DNA of 64,000 bases from Streptomyces sp. PTY087I2 (GCF_001687325.1 NZ_LZRD01000015.1:124001-188000); one strand, 5' to 3'. Shown: positions 28,711-37,510, counted from the stretch's first letter. A program made the numbers and translations. The notes: generated by a model from the letters alone, not told the origin.

Positions 28711-28900
28711 GCCCCTAAGGCGTTCGGGCTCACGCGGGGCGCGGGCGGGCGCCGGGCGCGCGCCCGCGCAGTGGGGGGCGACCCCTACGCGGGGTGCGGG
28801 GGCGGTGCCCCTCCGGCGCTCGGGCTTATGCGGGGCGCGGGCGCGGGGCGGGGGCGCTCCGGGGCGCGCGCAGCCGAGTGAGAAACGGCCCCTACGCGGG
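28711..28900. repeat. Imperfect ~100-base repeat next to the FGGY kinase stop
   Basis: GCCCCTAAGGCGTTCGGGCT (28711) and GCCCCTCCGGCGCTCGGGCT (28807) begin two copies, each continuing with GCGGGGCGCGGGCG and ending in CCCCTACGCGGG (28782 and 28889). The second end carries the stop codon of the kinase gene. Spacing is 96 bases at the start and 107 at the end because of indels. Between 28599 and 28891 nothing else is seen apart from a possible promoter dyad CGTACGcCGTACG near 28646. Confidence 0.55.
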
Positions 28901-30343
28901 AGGCCGGCCGCCGAAGGCCCCGGGGTGGATCTGATCCCGGGTAGCCGCGTACTGCTGCCGGACCGCCCCGCCCACCGCCAGCTCGTCGCCGGGCTCCAGG
29001 ACCTGGGCCGCCGCGCCCTGCCAGGGCGGGGGAGTGCGCGGGTCGAGGGAGCCCTGCGAGACCCCGAGGGCCCAGGCCGCCTGCCGGGCCGCGCCGATCG
29101 CCGCGTACTGGGCGGGCTGCGGCACCACGACCTGGGTGCCGAACACCGCCGGGGCCAGCGCCTGGACGGCGGGGAGCTCGGCGGCGGCCCCCAGCAGGAA
29201 CACCCGCCGGACCTCCACGCCCCGACCGCGCAGGACGTCCAGGGCGTCGGCGAGCGAGCACAGCATGCCCTCGAACGAGGCGCGCGCCAGGTGCTCCGGC
29301 TTCATCGACTCGCGCCGGAGCCCGCAGAGGGTGCCGGCGGTGTGGGGAAGCTGAGGAGTGCGCTCGCCTTCCAGATAGGGGAGCAGGACGAGCCCAGAGG
29401 CGCCGGGCGTCGACTTGAGAGCCAACGCGGACAACTCTTCCAGCCCGTCCAGCCCCAGCATCTCGGCGGTGCCGCGCAGCGCCCGCACGGCATTGGAGAG
29501 GTGCACCACCGGCAGATGCATCCCGGTGGCGTCGGCGAACGAGGTGATCATCCCGCTCGAATCGGCGAGCGCCTCGTGGTGCACCGCCATCACGGACCCG
29601 GAGGCCCCCAACGACACCACGGCGTCGCCCACGGCGACGCCGAGGCCGAAGGCGGCGGCCATGGTCTCACCGGTGCCCGCGGAGATCAGCAGCCCTTCCG
29701 GGGTCATCCCGGCGGAGTCGGCGGGCCCGAGCACCTCGGGCAGCGCGGCGGAGTGCCCGAGGGCCAGCTCGACGAGGTCGGGCCGGTAGGAGGCGGACCC
29801 GGCCGACCAGTACCCGGTGCCCGAGGCCGCGCCCCGGTCCGTGGTCCGCCGGGCGGGCCGGCCCAGCAGCTGCCACACGAGCCAGTCGTGCGGCTGGAGC
29901 ACGGCGGCCACCCGCTGGGCGTTCTCCGGCTCGGTCCGTGCCAGCCAGCGCAGCTTCGCCACCGGCTGCGCGGCGCTCGGCACGGCCCCGACGGCTTCGG
30001 CCCAGGCCTGCCGCCCGCCCAGCCCGTCGACGAGATCGGCCGCGGCGACCTGCGCCCGCCGGTCGTTGCCGAGCAGGGCGGGGCGTACGAGATTGCCCTG
30101 CTGGTCCAGGGGGACGAGCCCGTGCTGCTGCGCGGAGACCCCGATGGCCTGCACACCTTCGAGCAGCCCGCCGGAGGCCGCGTCGCCGAGCGAGAGCAGC
30201 CAGGCCTGCGGATCGACCTCGGCGGCCTTGGCCTCGACCGGATGGGCGGCGTACCCCTCCCGGAGCACGGCGCCCGAGTCCGTGTCGCAGACGACGATGT
30301 GAGTGAAGGCGGAAGAACTGTCCAGCCCCGCGACTATGCCCAT
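28892..30343 (-). CDS. FGGY-family carbohydrate kinase (xylulokinase-like)
   Basis: 483 residues, two actin-like ATPase domains. N-terminal VAGLDSSSAFTHIVVCDTDS is the phosphate loop, then GVSAQQHGLVPLDQQG and the second-domain adenosine loop VFLLGAAAELPAVQALAP. It phosphorylates a sugar or polyol, most like xylulose kinases; the substrate is not certain because no isomerase or transporter gene sits beside it. The ATG at 30343 starts at MGIVAGLDSSS; an upstream in-frame codon adds six residues. Ribosome site weak. Confidence 0.85.
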   Translation of the reverse strand: MGIVAGLDSSSAFTHIVVCDTDSGAVLREGYAAHPVEAKAAEVDPQAWLLSLGDAASGGLLEGVQAIGVSAQQHGLVPLDQQGNLVRPALLGNDRRAQVAAADLVDGLGGRQAWAEAVGAVPSAAQPVAKLRWLARTEPENAQRVAAVLQPHDWLVWQLLGRPARRTTDRGAASGTGYWSAGSASYRPDLVELALGHSAALPEVLGPADSAGMTPEGLLISAGTGETMAAAFGLGVAVGDAVVSLGASGSVMAVHHEALADSSGMITSFADATGMHLPVVHLSNAVRALRGTAEMLGLDGLEELSALALKSTPGASGLVLLPYLEGERTPQLPHTAGTLCGLRRESMKPEHLARASFEGMLCSLADALDVLRGRGVEVRRVFLLGAAAELPAVQALAPAVFGTQVVVPQPAQYAAIGAARQAAWALGVSQGSLDPRTPPPWQGAAAQVLEPGDELAVGGAVRQQYAATRDQIHPGAFGGRPPA

Positions 30344-30402
30344 ACGGAGATTCTGCCGCACCGCGGGACTTTCCCGTAACTCACCGACGCCTCAGGGGCC
30401 CC

Positions 30403-30708
30403 CTAGGTATTGGTCGTCCCCCAGTCGTCCTCGAACCCGTTCTGGCTGCTGCGGTCACGCAGCGACCGGACCCGCTCGGCGACGGACGCGGGCACCTTGT
30501 CCCCGACCTTGTCGCTGACCGAGTGGTACGCCTTGCCCGCGATGTCCCGCCCGCTGTGGGCGGCGCTCTCGGCGGCGTTGCGCACGGCGGGGTTCTCCGC
30601 GAACTGCCGGGCCGACTTCTTCAACTGCTCGTAACGCTCGCGCCCGGCTCGCGTGCCGAGCACGTAACCGAGGGCCACTCCGGCGATGAACGTGAGCCGG
30701 TACCGCAT
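30403..30708 (-). CDS. YtxH-like small membrane-associated protein
   Basis: 101 residues. One N-terminal hydrophobic segment with a GxxxG-type pattern (LTFIAGVALGYVLGTRAGRERYEQ) is followed by a charged helical tail rich in Ala/Ser/Val. TRAGRERYE after the helix is typical of YtxH-type proteins in actinobacteria, which are unstudied envelope or stress proteins. AGGG lies upstream of the ATG. Confidence 0.78.
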   Translation of the reverse strand: MRYRLTFIAGVALGYVLGTRAGRERYEQLKKSARQFAENPAVRNAAESAAHSGRDIAGKAYHSVSDKVGDKVPASVAERVRSLRDRSSQNGFEDDWGTTNT

Positions 30709-30890
30709 GGCTGCCACCCTTCCTACGCTTGGTGCGACGTGTGCAGCCCGCCTACCCGCGAGCACCCGAGATCACCCCGGGCGATACCGATTGGCGGAGC
30801 ACCCCCCTGCTTGCGCTAATGTATGTGTCGCAGCGAACGCGCGCCGCCCGGCAGCCGCCAGGCAGGTACGATTTCGAAGCAACGCAGCAA

Positions 30891-30963
30891 TCCCCTGTAG
30901 CTCAATTGGCAGAGCAGCCGGCTGTTAACCGGCAGGTTACTGGTTCGAGTCCAGTCGGGGGAG
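30891..30963 (+). tRNA. tRNA-Asn (GTT)
   Basis: 73 bases forming a full cloverleaf: acceptor TCCCCTG with CGGGGGA, D arm GCTC...GAGC, anticodon stem GCCGG with CCGGC around loop CTGTTAA (anticodon GTT), T arm ACTGG-TTCGAGT-CCAGT. Discriminator G; no encoded CCA. Confidence 0.95.
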
Positions 30964-30968
30964 CGCGA

Positions 30969-31041
30969 TCCCCTGTAGCTCAATTGGCAGAGCATTCGGC
31001 TGTTAACCGGAGGGTTACTGGTTCGAGTCCAGTCGGGGGAG
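30969..31041 (+). tRNA. tRNA-Asn (GTT), second copy
   Basis: 73 bases, five bases after the first copy. Identical in acceptor, D and T arms; the anticodon stem differs (TTCGG with CCGGA, including one G-U pair) and the variable loop begins GGG. Anticodon GTT. No CCA. Confidence 0.95.
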
Positions 31042-31050
31042 CGGAACGGG

Positions 31051-31076
31051 AGAGGACCCTTCGGGGTCCTCTTTCG
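31051..31076 (+). terminator. Terminator of the tRNA-Asn pair
   Basis: AGAGGACCC (31051-31059) and GGGTCCTCT (31064-31072) make a perfect 9-bp stem closed by the stable TTCG tetraloop and followed by TTTC. Ten bases after the second tRNA. Confidence 0.8.
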
Positions 31077-31276
31077 CGTGCACGCCCCACCGCCCTCCGG
31101 GGCCTCGGCTGGGCCCTCGGAGCGACTCTTTCGGGTCTCCTCGATCTTCCCCGCAACCGGGCAGCACGCAGCGACGTCCTCAAGATCAGCTGAAGTCGGC
31201 CAACCGAAGCGAGAGATCGTATGACCGGCTATGCTGCGGCAGACGGTGCGCACACTTGTACGCGCCACGCCGAAAC

Positions 31277-31350
31277 GGGGCGGTAGCTCAGCCGGTTAGA
31301 GCAGCGGACTCATAATCCGTCGGCCGTGGGTTCGAGTCCCACCCGCCCCA
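31277..31350 (+). tRNA. tRNA with CAT anticodon (Met elongator or Ile2)
   Basis: 74 bases: acceptor GGGGCGG with CCGCCCC, anticodon stem GCGGA with TCCGT (one G-U) around CTCATAA, T arm GTGGG-TTCGAGT-CCCAC, discriminator A, no CCA. The acceptor and anticodon stem do not match the initiator type (no GGG/CCC anticodon stem). CAT can be elongator Met or, after lysidine modification, Ile; I cannot decide from the sequence. Confidence 0.9.
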
Positions 31351-31354
31351 CCCA

Positions 31355-31390
31355 GTTTCCCCAGGCAGAATCGTTCTGACCTGGGGAAAC
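31355..31390. terminator. Long stem-loop between tRNA and the accessory island
   Basis: GTTTCCCCAGGCAGAA (31355-31370) pairs with the sequence 31374-31390 across a TCG loop with one bulged A: a 16-bp stem. It starts five bases after the tRNA and can serve as terminator for the tRNA and for the minus-strand operon that ends at 31497. Confidence 0.7.
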
Positions 31391-31496
31391 GTGCTTGGTG
31401 CGGCGGTTTTCCGTGTGGTGCCGACCCGCTGACGCACCGATACGTCCACAGGGGACCCGGCCTCGTCGCCAGCGGCCCTGCTCCGTTCGTTCCGCG

Positions 31497-32366
31497 CTAC
31501 CCGCCCTGGGCGACCACCCGGGCGGCGGCCCGCCCCCACAGCCACCGGGTCAGGAGGGCGAGGAGGACGATCCAGAGGAACTGCGCGGCCAGGTGCGGTG
31601 CGGTCTCGGTCGCCGGAATACGCCCGATGTGGATCGACAGCGGGGTGTTCAGCGTGCTCTGGAACGGCAGGAAGTTGCTGGCGACACGGAACCACTCGGG
31701 GAAATACCACAAAGGCGCGTAGACACCGGAGAGCAGGTTCTGCATGAAAAGGAAGAACGTCTGCGCGGCGTGGTTGCGCAGGGTCCAGAAGCACACCAGG
31801 TCGATGAGCAGCGTCACGTAGTGCAGCACGATCTGCCCGAGCACGAGCGATGTCGCGGTCAGGGCGCCCGCCGCCGTGGAGGGCGGTGCGGTCAGGACGC
31901 CCGCGGGCCAGCAGATGAGGTACCCCGCCACGAACCAGACGTAGCCGTACAACTGGTCGCCCGTGGCACGCCACGCGTAGTACCGCGCGGGCGGGAGGGG
32001 GCGCAGGAACCAGTAGACGATGGTGCCCTGGTTGATGTGCTGCATCACTGTGTCCCGGGCCGCCTGCCGGTCGAGGCCGCGGATCCGGGTGGCCAGGACG
32101 GCCAGGACCGCGTAACTGACGGCCTGGCTTTCGTTCAGGCCTGCGCTCGTCCCCGTCGAGTCGTACAGGCCGCGCCACAGGGCGACGACCAGGACGATCT
32201 GGATGGCCAGCCGGACGGCGGTGGCGGTGAGCCTCGGCGAGGACAGCAGCTCGGCCAGCGGAGTGATGCGGCCGACGCGCCACGCGCGCGGCAACCGGAG
32301 GGGCGGGTCCGTCCTGGCGCCCGGTGGGACGCGGCCGGGCGCGGGGCCACCGGGCACGGCGGTCAC
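31497..32366 (-). CDS. ABC-2 family transporter permease
   Basis: 289 residues with about six membrane helices of the PF06182 type (ABC-2 permease often paired with a second one). Hydrophobic stretches include AIQIVLVVALWRGLY, YGYVWFVAGYLICWPAGVL, LLIDLVCFWTLRNHAAQ and FLWIVLLALLTRWLWG. The GTG at 32366 overlaps the ATPase stop (GTGA). Last gene of the nine-gene island operon. With the ATPase and the other permease it should form a 1:1:2 exporter, likely for the product of the island; export is inferred from context. Confidence 0.85.
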   Translation of the reverse strand: MTAVPGGPAPGRVPPGARTDPPLRLPRAWRVGRITPLAELLSSPRLTATAVRLAIQIVLVVALWRGLYDSTGTSAGLNESQAVSYAVLAVLATRIRGLDRQAARDTVMQHINQGTIVYWFLRPLPPARYYAWRATGDQLYGYVWFVAGYLICWPAGVLTAPPSTAAGALTATSLVLGQIVLHYVTLLIDLVCFWTLRNHAAQTFFLFMQNLLSGVYAPLWYFPEWFRVASNFLPFQSTLNTPLSIHIGRIPATETAPHLAAQFLWIVLLALLTRWLWGRAAARVVAQGG

Positions 32367-33397
32367 CGCTCCCCGCTTCCGCCCGGGTGGCCGGCGGCCG
32401 GGCCCTCTTCCAGGTAGGCCGCCCGGATCACGTCCTCCAGATCGTTCTCCTGGATGGAGACGTCGACGACGTCGAGCGACCGTACGACGTGGCGCAGCGC
32501 CACGTGCGCGGTCGGCGGGTCCTGCCCCTCGGGCCCGAGGATGACGCGGGGGCCGTCCTGCCGTACGACCCTGACCCCGGGTATCCGCACGGCCGGGCGC
32601 TGCCCGGGAGTTCCGTCGGCGAGGGTTGCGTGCAGTTGCCATGCCTCGCCGAAGCGCCGCCGTATCCCCGCCAGGGAGCCGTCCACGACGAGCCGCCCGT
32701 GGTTGATGAGGAGGACCCGCTCGGCCAGGCGGGCCACCTCGGTCATGTCGTGCGTGGTGAGGACGATGGAGCGACCGCGCTGCTCGGCCTGATGGCGCAG
32801 GAAGCCGCGCACCTGTTCCTTGACGACGACGTCCATGCCGATGGTGGGTTCGTCCAGGTAGAGCACGACCGGGTCGTGCAGGAGGCTGGCTGCCAGGTCG
32901 CAGCGCACCCGCTGTCCCAGCGAGAGGTGGCGTACCTGGGTGTCCCAGAACTCGGAGAGTTCGAGCAGGGTGTCGAACTCCTTCAGCCGGCGGCGGAAGT
33001 CGCTGTCGGTGACTCCGTAGATGTCCCGCAGGATGGAGAAGGACTCACGGGCGGGCAGGTCCCACCAGAGCTGGCTGCGCTGCCCGAACACCGCGCCGAT
33101 GTCGTGAGCGTTGCGCTGCCGGTCGCGGTGCGGGGAGCGCCCGTTCACGGAGATCTCGCCCGATGTGGGGCGGAGTATTCCGCTGAGCATCTTGATGGTG
33201 GTGGACTTTCCCGCGCCGTTGGGCCCGAGCAGCGCCACCAGCTCTCCGGCCGCCACGCTGAACGAGACGTCGTGCACCGCCACTTTGTTCACCCGCTGCG
33301 GGTTGATCAGGGAGCGCAGGGCCCCTGCGGTGCCCGGCCGGCGGGCGGTGGTGCGGAAGGTCTTGCCGATGCGGGTGGCGGTGACGATCGCGCTCAA
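32363..33397 (-). CDS. ABC-2 transporter ATP-binding protein
   Basis: 344 residues, one nucleotide-binding domain plus a C-terminal extension as in drug/polysaccharide export ATPases. Walker A LLGPNGAGKSTTIKML, Q-loop GQRSQLWWDLP, signature HLSLGQRVRCDLA (LSLGQ), Walker B VVLYLDEPTIGMD and switch His LTTHDMTEV. The start is TTG at 33397, supported by GAGGAG six bases upstream. It sits between two permease genes of the same family. Confidence 0.92.
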   Translation of the reverse strand: MSAIVTATRIGKTFRTTARRPGTAGALRSLINPQRVNKVAVHDVSFSVAAGELVALLGPNGAGKSTTIKMLSGILRPTSGEISVNGRSPHRDRQRNAHDIGAVFGQRSQLWWDLPARESFSILRDIYGVTDSDFRRRLKEFDTLLELSEFWDTQVRHLSLGQRVRCDLAASLLHDPVVLYLDEPTIGMDVVVKEQVRGFLRHQAEQRGRSIVLTTHDMTEVARLAERVLLINHGRLVVDGSLAGIRRRFGEAWQLHATLADGTPGQRPAVRIPGVRVVRQDGPRVILGPEGQDPPTAHVALRHVVRSLDVVDVSIQENDLEDVIRAAYLEEGPAAGHPGGSGER

Positions 33398-33433
33398 CTG
33401 TGGCTCCTCAGGGCGAAGTACGGGTCGGGCCGG

Positions 33434-34231
33434 TCATCCGTTGACGCCGCTGTAGCGCGTCAGGCTGCGGTTCCACAGCAGTCGGGCAGCGACGAAGGCG
33501 AGCCCGCCGACCAGGGGGGAGAGCAGACCGAGGACGGGCGACGCGGCCTCTCCCGTCAGATAGGCCGCCGGGAAGTACGCCATGAACGCGACCGGGAGGA
33601 CGAACACGAAGAGGTGGTGGGCGAACTTCGGCAGGATGCTCAGCGGGTAGTTGCCGAACGTGGCGATGAGTTCCATGACCCACTGGCCCCAGGCGTATGC
33701 GGACGGATGGTGGAGCGCGGCGCACGAGATCGTGGTGACGATCGCGGCCTCCAGGAGGACCGCGCCGATGAGCGCGGCGGCCAGGAAGAGGCCCTTGCCC
33801 AGGGTCCAGTCGACGGGCGCGCGGACGACGGCGTTGAGGAACAGCACGATCCCGACGCCGAGGTCCCCGATGGCGTTGACGGGGAAGTAGGCGAGCTGGA
33901 CCTGCCGGTACACGGGCATCGGGCGCAGCAGATAGGCGTCGATGCGTCCTTCCTGCACCTGGAACACCAGAGCGTCGATGCGGCCGAACACCAGCTCGAA
34001 CAGTCCGTGGCTGAGCATGCGCATGCCCACGATGAGGAACACCGCTTCCCGGGACCAGCCGCCCATGCCGGGGAAACGGCCCAGGATGACCGTGGCGAAG
34101 ACGATGACGGACGCCTGCCACATGATGCCCACTCCGACCTGGAGCAGGAACTCGCCGCGGTACTCCAGCCGGGCCAGGAAGGTCGCCCGGACGATCCGCC
34201 ACACCACCTTGGCGGCGGGCAGCGGGGTCAC
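33434..34231 (-). CDS. ABC-2 family transporter permease (second)
   Basis: 265 residues with about six membrane helices: VGVGIMWQASVIVFATVILG, LGVGIVLFLNAVV, LIGAVLLEAAIVTTISCAAL, FVFVLPVAFMAYFPAAYL. The family loop EGRIDAYLLRPMPVYRQVQ is present. GTG start at 34231 has GAGGGGCGG upstream. Pairs with the permease at 31497. Confidence 0.87.
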   Translation of the reverse strand: MTPLPAAKVVWRIVRATFLARLEYRGEFLLQVGVGIMWQASVIVFATVILGRFPGMGGWSREAVFLIVGMRMLSHGLFELVFGRIDALVFQVQEGRIDAYLLRPMPVYRQVQLAYFPVNAIGDLGVGIVLFLNAVVRAPVDWTLGKGLFLAAALIGAVLLEAAIVTTISCAALHHPSAYAWGQWVMELIATFGNYPLSILPKFAHHLFVFVLPVAFMAYFPAAYLTGEAASPVLGLLSPLVGGLAFVAARLLWNRSLTRYSGVNG

Positions 34232-34317
34232 CCCCCGCCCCTCGTCGGTACGGGGCAGGCCATCCTTCCCGGCCGCCTCGGGTGCCGTCCGGTCGTGGAG
34301 CTCTCCCGGCGATCCGT

Positions 34318-35088
34318 TCAGAGCGCCCTCGCCCGGATCAGCACGCTGTCGAACCCGGCGGGGAAGCAGGTGTCGTCCACGTCCAGCACCTCGAAGCCGG
34401 CCAGTTCCAGCGTGGCGGTGATCTCACGGATCCGGCGGGGGTAGAGGCTCAGCTGCCGGAACCACGTCGACAGCAGCTCACCGTTGCCGTCCAGTTCGTC
34501 GTACTGGAACGTGCAGGAGAGGACTCCCGACTCCTGGGTGTACGTCGTCTGCTCGCTGACCCGCAGATGGTGGCCGTCCTCGTAGTCGAAGAGGCCGTGC
34601 GTCCTCGTCAGCGGACCGGCCGCTCCGGCGAGTGAGCCGAGGTACGTGACGTCGAAGCGCGGCACGTCCAGCAGCACTTCGGCGTGCGGCGCCCCGGCGC
34701 GGCGGGCGTTCGAGAAGAGTGTGAGCAGATCCGTGTCGCCGAGCACATGGGAGACGATCTCGTTCGGCATCAGGACGACATCGGCTCCGATGCCCGCGGG
34801 GATGTCCGGCAGGATCCGGTCCAGCAGCTCGGCACGTTCGCTCAGGCCTTCTTCCTCCAAGCGCTCCCGGAAACGTCCGAGCATCTTCGGCGAGTTGTCC
34901 AGACCGCAGATCCGGTGGCCGAGCCGGGCGAACGGCAGCAGCACGTCACCGATGCCGCTGCCCAGCTCCAGTACGAGCGAGTCGGGCGGCAGCCGGTCCA
35001 ACGCGGCGGTGTAGACGGGACCCACCCGAGGAGCCAGGCCGACTTTTCGTTCGTACAGGGTGGGCTCGTAGAAATCGTGCAGGCCCAT
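34318..35088 (-). CDS. SAM-dependent methyltransferase
   Basis: 256 residues, class I Rossmann methyltransferase. Motif I LVLELGSGIGDVLLPFA, followed by ICGLDNSPKMLGRFRERL (acidic ribose-binding residue), ADVVLMPNEIVSHVLG and the C-terminal LELAGFEVLDVDDTCF. The ATG at 35088 has GGAGGGC upstream, better than the GTG at 35103. Substrate unknown; within the island operon it may methylate a sugar or the aglycone. Confidence 0.9.
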   Translation of the reverse strand: MGLHDFYEPTLYERKVGLAPRVGPVYTAALDRLPPDSLVLELGSGIGDVLLPFARLGHRICGLDNSPKMLGRFRERLEEEGLSERAELLDRILPDIPAGIGADVVLMPNEIVSHVLGDTDLLTLFSNARRAGAPHAEVLLDVPRFDVTYLGSLAGAAGPLTRTHGLFDYEDGHHLRVSEQTTYTQESGVLSCTFQYDELDGNGELLSTWFRQLSLYPRRIREITATLELAGFEVLDVDDTCFPAGFDSVLIRARAL

Positions 35089-35103
35089 GACTGCCCTCCA
35101 CAC

Positions 35104-35997
35104 TCAATCGGCGGTTCGTAGCTGGTCGAAGAGGCCGATCTCGCTCATCGCGGTGGCGAAGGTCGGCCGGCCGGGGCTGAGCCAGTCGGGGTCGTAATAG
35201 GGGAACTCCTCGCGGTCGTACGTGTGGCCGGCCCCCAGGAAGGAGGCGATGTAGGCGTGCACGGCGGCGGTGGCCTCCGGGGTCCGGGGGCGGGCCGCGT
35301 AGGACAGGCTCCACTGGTCGCGGTCCCGGCCGAAGAGGCTGGCGTGCCAGAGATGGACGTCGAACACCAGGACATCACCGGGGACGGTGTCCAGCACCAC
35401 GCCCGGCCAGACCCGCGCCTCCCGTTCCTCGTCGACGGGCGATGCCGCGGCCACGGTCTTCCGGTACCGGTCCGCTGCCGCCGAGAATTCGGGCCGGTGG
35501 GAACCGGGCAGGACGCGCAGGGCGCCGTCGGCACCGGTGAGCGGCTCCAGGTAGCAGACGAGTTTCACGGCCTCGAGGTGCGGATCGCCCGAGTCGCGGT
35601 GCCAGGGCGAGGTGTCCCGGTAGCGCACGCCCTTCGGGGGCTTGGGCACCACCGGGCTTTCCAGGAGCCTCTCGGCGAGCCCGAGCAGGACCGGGTCCGA
35701 GGTCAGGGCGCGGCTCACCGGAGAGGCGGCCCCCATCAGCGGCAGGTAGAACCCGTCGTAGCCGGTCGCCTCGGACGCGGGGGCGTCCGGCATCCGGTAG
35801 GCGCGGGAGAGGTTGCCCACCACCTCCTCCCGGAGCCGGTCGACGGTCTCGGCGGACAGGAGCCCCGGCAGCCTGAGATAGCCGTACGTCCGGAAGAAGG
35901 CCAGATCCTGGTCCGAGGGCACGGGGCGCGAGCCGCCCCGTGCCGCCTGCGCGTCGTCCGTCCGCCCGCCGTCCGGGCGCTGCTCCGTCCCGGTCAT
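35104..35997 (-). CDS. Phytanoyl-CoA dioxygenase (PhyH) family protein
   Basis: 297 residues, non-heme Fe(II)/2-oxoglutarate oxygenase fold. Metal ligands: SPWHRDSGDPHLE (HxD) and the distal His in VFDVHLWHASLFG; a 2-oxoglutarate Arg is likely in RDRDQWSLSYAARP. The family hydroxylates, epimerises or chlorinates small molecules in natural product pathways. Its ATG overlaps the stop of the DesII-like gene (ATGA), so they are translationally coupled. Likely hydroxylates a sugar or aglycone of the island product. Confidence 0.88.
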   Translation of the reverse strand: MTGTEQRPDGGRTDDAQAARGGSRPVPSDQDLAFFRTYGYLRLPGLLSAETVDRLREEVVGNLSRAYRMPDAPASEATGYDGFYLPLMGAASPVSRALTSDPVLLGLAERLLESPVVPKPPKGVRYRDTSPWHRDSGDPHLEAVKLVCYLEPLTGADGALRVLPGSHRPEFSAAADRYRKTVAAASPVDEEREARVWPGVVLDTVPGDVLVFDVHLWHASLFGRDRDQWSLSYAARPRTPEATAAVHAYIASFLGAGHTYDREEFPYYDPDWLSPGRPTFATAMSEIGLFDQLRTAD

Positions 35998-37472
35998 CGC
36001 AGTGCTCCCCGCAACAGGTCCCAGCCATCGCCGATATCGGCCTCCACCTGGTTGAGCCGCGCCGTGACCACCTGGTCGAACGCATCGAGGAAATACGGAT
36101 CCCCGGGTGCGGACACGATCTCGCGCCCGCTCGCCACGAAGTCGCCGACGATCGCGAGCAGCCCCCTGTCGGCGGTGACCCGGCCGATCACATACCGGTC
36201 GGCCCCCGGCAGTTCCGGGAAGGCCGCCTCCCGGTAGAGGTAGACATCGCCCAGCAGATCGACCACGACCGATGCCTGGGGGTAGGCCGCGGGCCGCATG
36301 GTGCCCGCGTCGATCCGCGGAAGGCTTTGCAGGGTGCCGTGACGGATGCCGTGCAGCGCGTACCCGTAGTCGATCTCCAGGCCCGGCAGCCGTTCGGCGG
36401 CGATCTTCTCCGCCGTGTGCATGGCGTCGGCCAGCTCGTCGCGGTCGCGCGGCGACAGTGCTCCGCCCTCGCGTCCGCTGTAGTCCTCCCGCACCGTCAG
36501 GAAGTCCACCGGCCGGCCGGCCGAGTCCGGCCGGAGATCGGCCAGGTAGGCGACGACCTCGGGCAGTTGCGCCGCCCGGCCCGGCAGGATGACGTAGTTG
36601 AAGCCGACCCGCACCGGCGCGGCGCGCTCGGCCCGTTCACGGAGGAAGTCCGCCACGTTCGACCTGACGCGGGCGAAAGCGCCCGTACGGGTCGTGACCG
36701 CCGCGTACTCCTTCTCACTGGTCCCGTAGAGGGAGATCCGCAGGGTGTGCAGATCCCACAGGCCCGGCTGTCTGCGCAGGGTCGCCGCATTGAGCGAGAA
36801 GCCGTTCGTGTACATGCTCGCCTTCATCCCCCGGCGCGCGATGCGCCGCACGAGCGCACCCGCCCCGGGATTGGTCAGCGGTTCCAGCCCGCCCGATATG
36901 TAGAAGGTGAACGGGTCGTCGGCCGGCGCCTCGTCCACGACGGCGGCCAGCGCCCTCTCCCCGTCCGGCAGGCTCGACGCCGCATAGCGCGCCCCGCTCA
37001 TGCGGGCGCAGAAGCTGCACCGGAACATGCAGGTGGGCCCGGGATACAGACCCACCCGGTAGGGGAAGCGCGGTCGGTTTCCCAGGATGTCGTCGAAGAC
37101 CCCCGCCCGCTCCATGGGGAGCACCGTGTTCCTCCAGTACTTCCGGGCGGGGCCGTCGAGCACGGTGTCCCTGACGGCGTCCGTCGTACGCAGCAGACGC
37201 AGCAGTTCCCCGAACGCGGCCCGGTCGGCCCCGACCCGGGACCGGGCCCCCTCCAGCGTGCTGAACGGATGGGTGCGCAAGTGCCGTGCGAGCACGATGA
37301 GTTGCCCGGTCCGGCGCCGTACGCTCTCCGCCGTCGCCCGTCCGTCGCCCGAACCTGCCACGTACAGCGCCGTCAGCGCATCCGCGACGTGGGGGGCGAA
37401 CGCGGACATCGCGTCCTCGATGGTGCCGTCGATGACGGCTTCCGCGCTCTCGTGCAAACCGTGCGGCCCCAT
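35994..37472 (-). CDS. DesII/EryCV-type radical SAM sugar deaminase
   Basis: 492 residues. Strong recall of DesII of S. venezuelae: GLYPGPTCMFRCSFCARMSG has the CxxxCxxC cluster (C148, C152, C155), then YISGGLEPLTNPG, RISLYGTSEKEY, NYVILPGRAAQLPEVV, TVREDYSGREGG and VDLLGDVYLYREAAFPEL; the C-terminus FDQVVTARLNQVEADIGDGW is also family-typical. DesII removes the 4-amino group of TDP-4-amino-4,6-dideoxyglucose, giving the 3-keto sugar. AGGAG seven bases upstream supports ATG 37472. Here no 4,6-dehydratase is nearby, so the natural substrate may differ. Confidence 0.9.
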   Translation of the reverse strand: MGPHGLHESAEAVIDGTIEDAMSAFAPHVADALTALYVAGSGDGRATAESVRRRTGQLIVLARHLRTHPFSTLEGARSRVGADRAAFGELLRLLRTTDAVRDTVLDGPARKYWRNTVLPMERAGVFDDILGNRPRFPYRVGLYPGPTCMFRCSFCARMSGARYAASSLPDGERALAAVVDEAPADDPFTFYISGGLEPLTNPGAGALVRRIARRGMKASMYTNGFSLNAATLRRQPGLWDLHTLRISLYGTSEKEYAAVTTRTGAFARVRSNVADFLRERAERAAPVRVGFNYVILPGRAAQLPEVVAYLADLRPDSAGRPVDFLTVREDYSGREGGALSPRDRDELADAMHTAEKIAAERLPGLEIDYGYALHGIRHGTLQSLPRIDAGTMRPAAYPQASVVVDLLGDVYLYREAAFPELPGADRYVIGRVTADRGLLAIVGDFVASGREIVSAPGDPYFLDAFDQVVTARLNQVEADIGDGWDLLRGALR

Positions 37473-37510
37473 CCTCTTCTCCTTCGTGAGATGCTCCGGA
37501 GCGCCTGGCC

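Noticed and set aside
30816..31268. Minus-strand frame with repeated SPDWTRTSN and NSRLLCQLSYRG
   Set aside because: It is the translation of the tRNA genes, a classic artefact.
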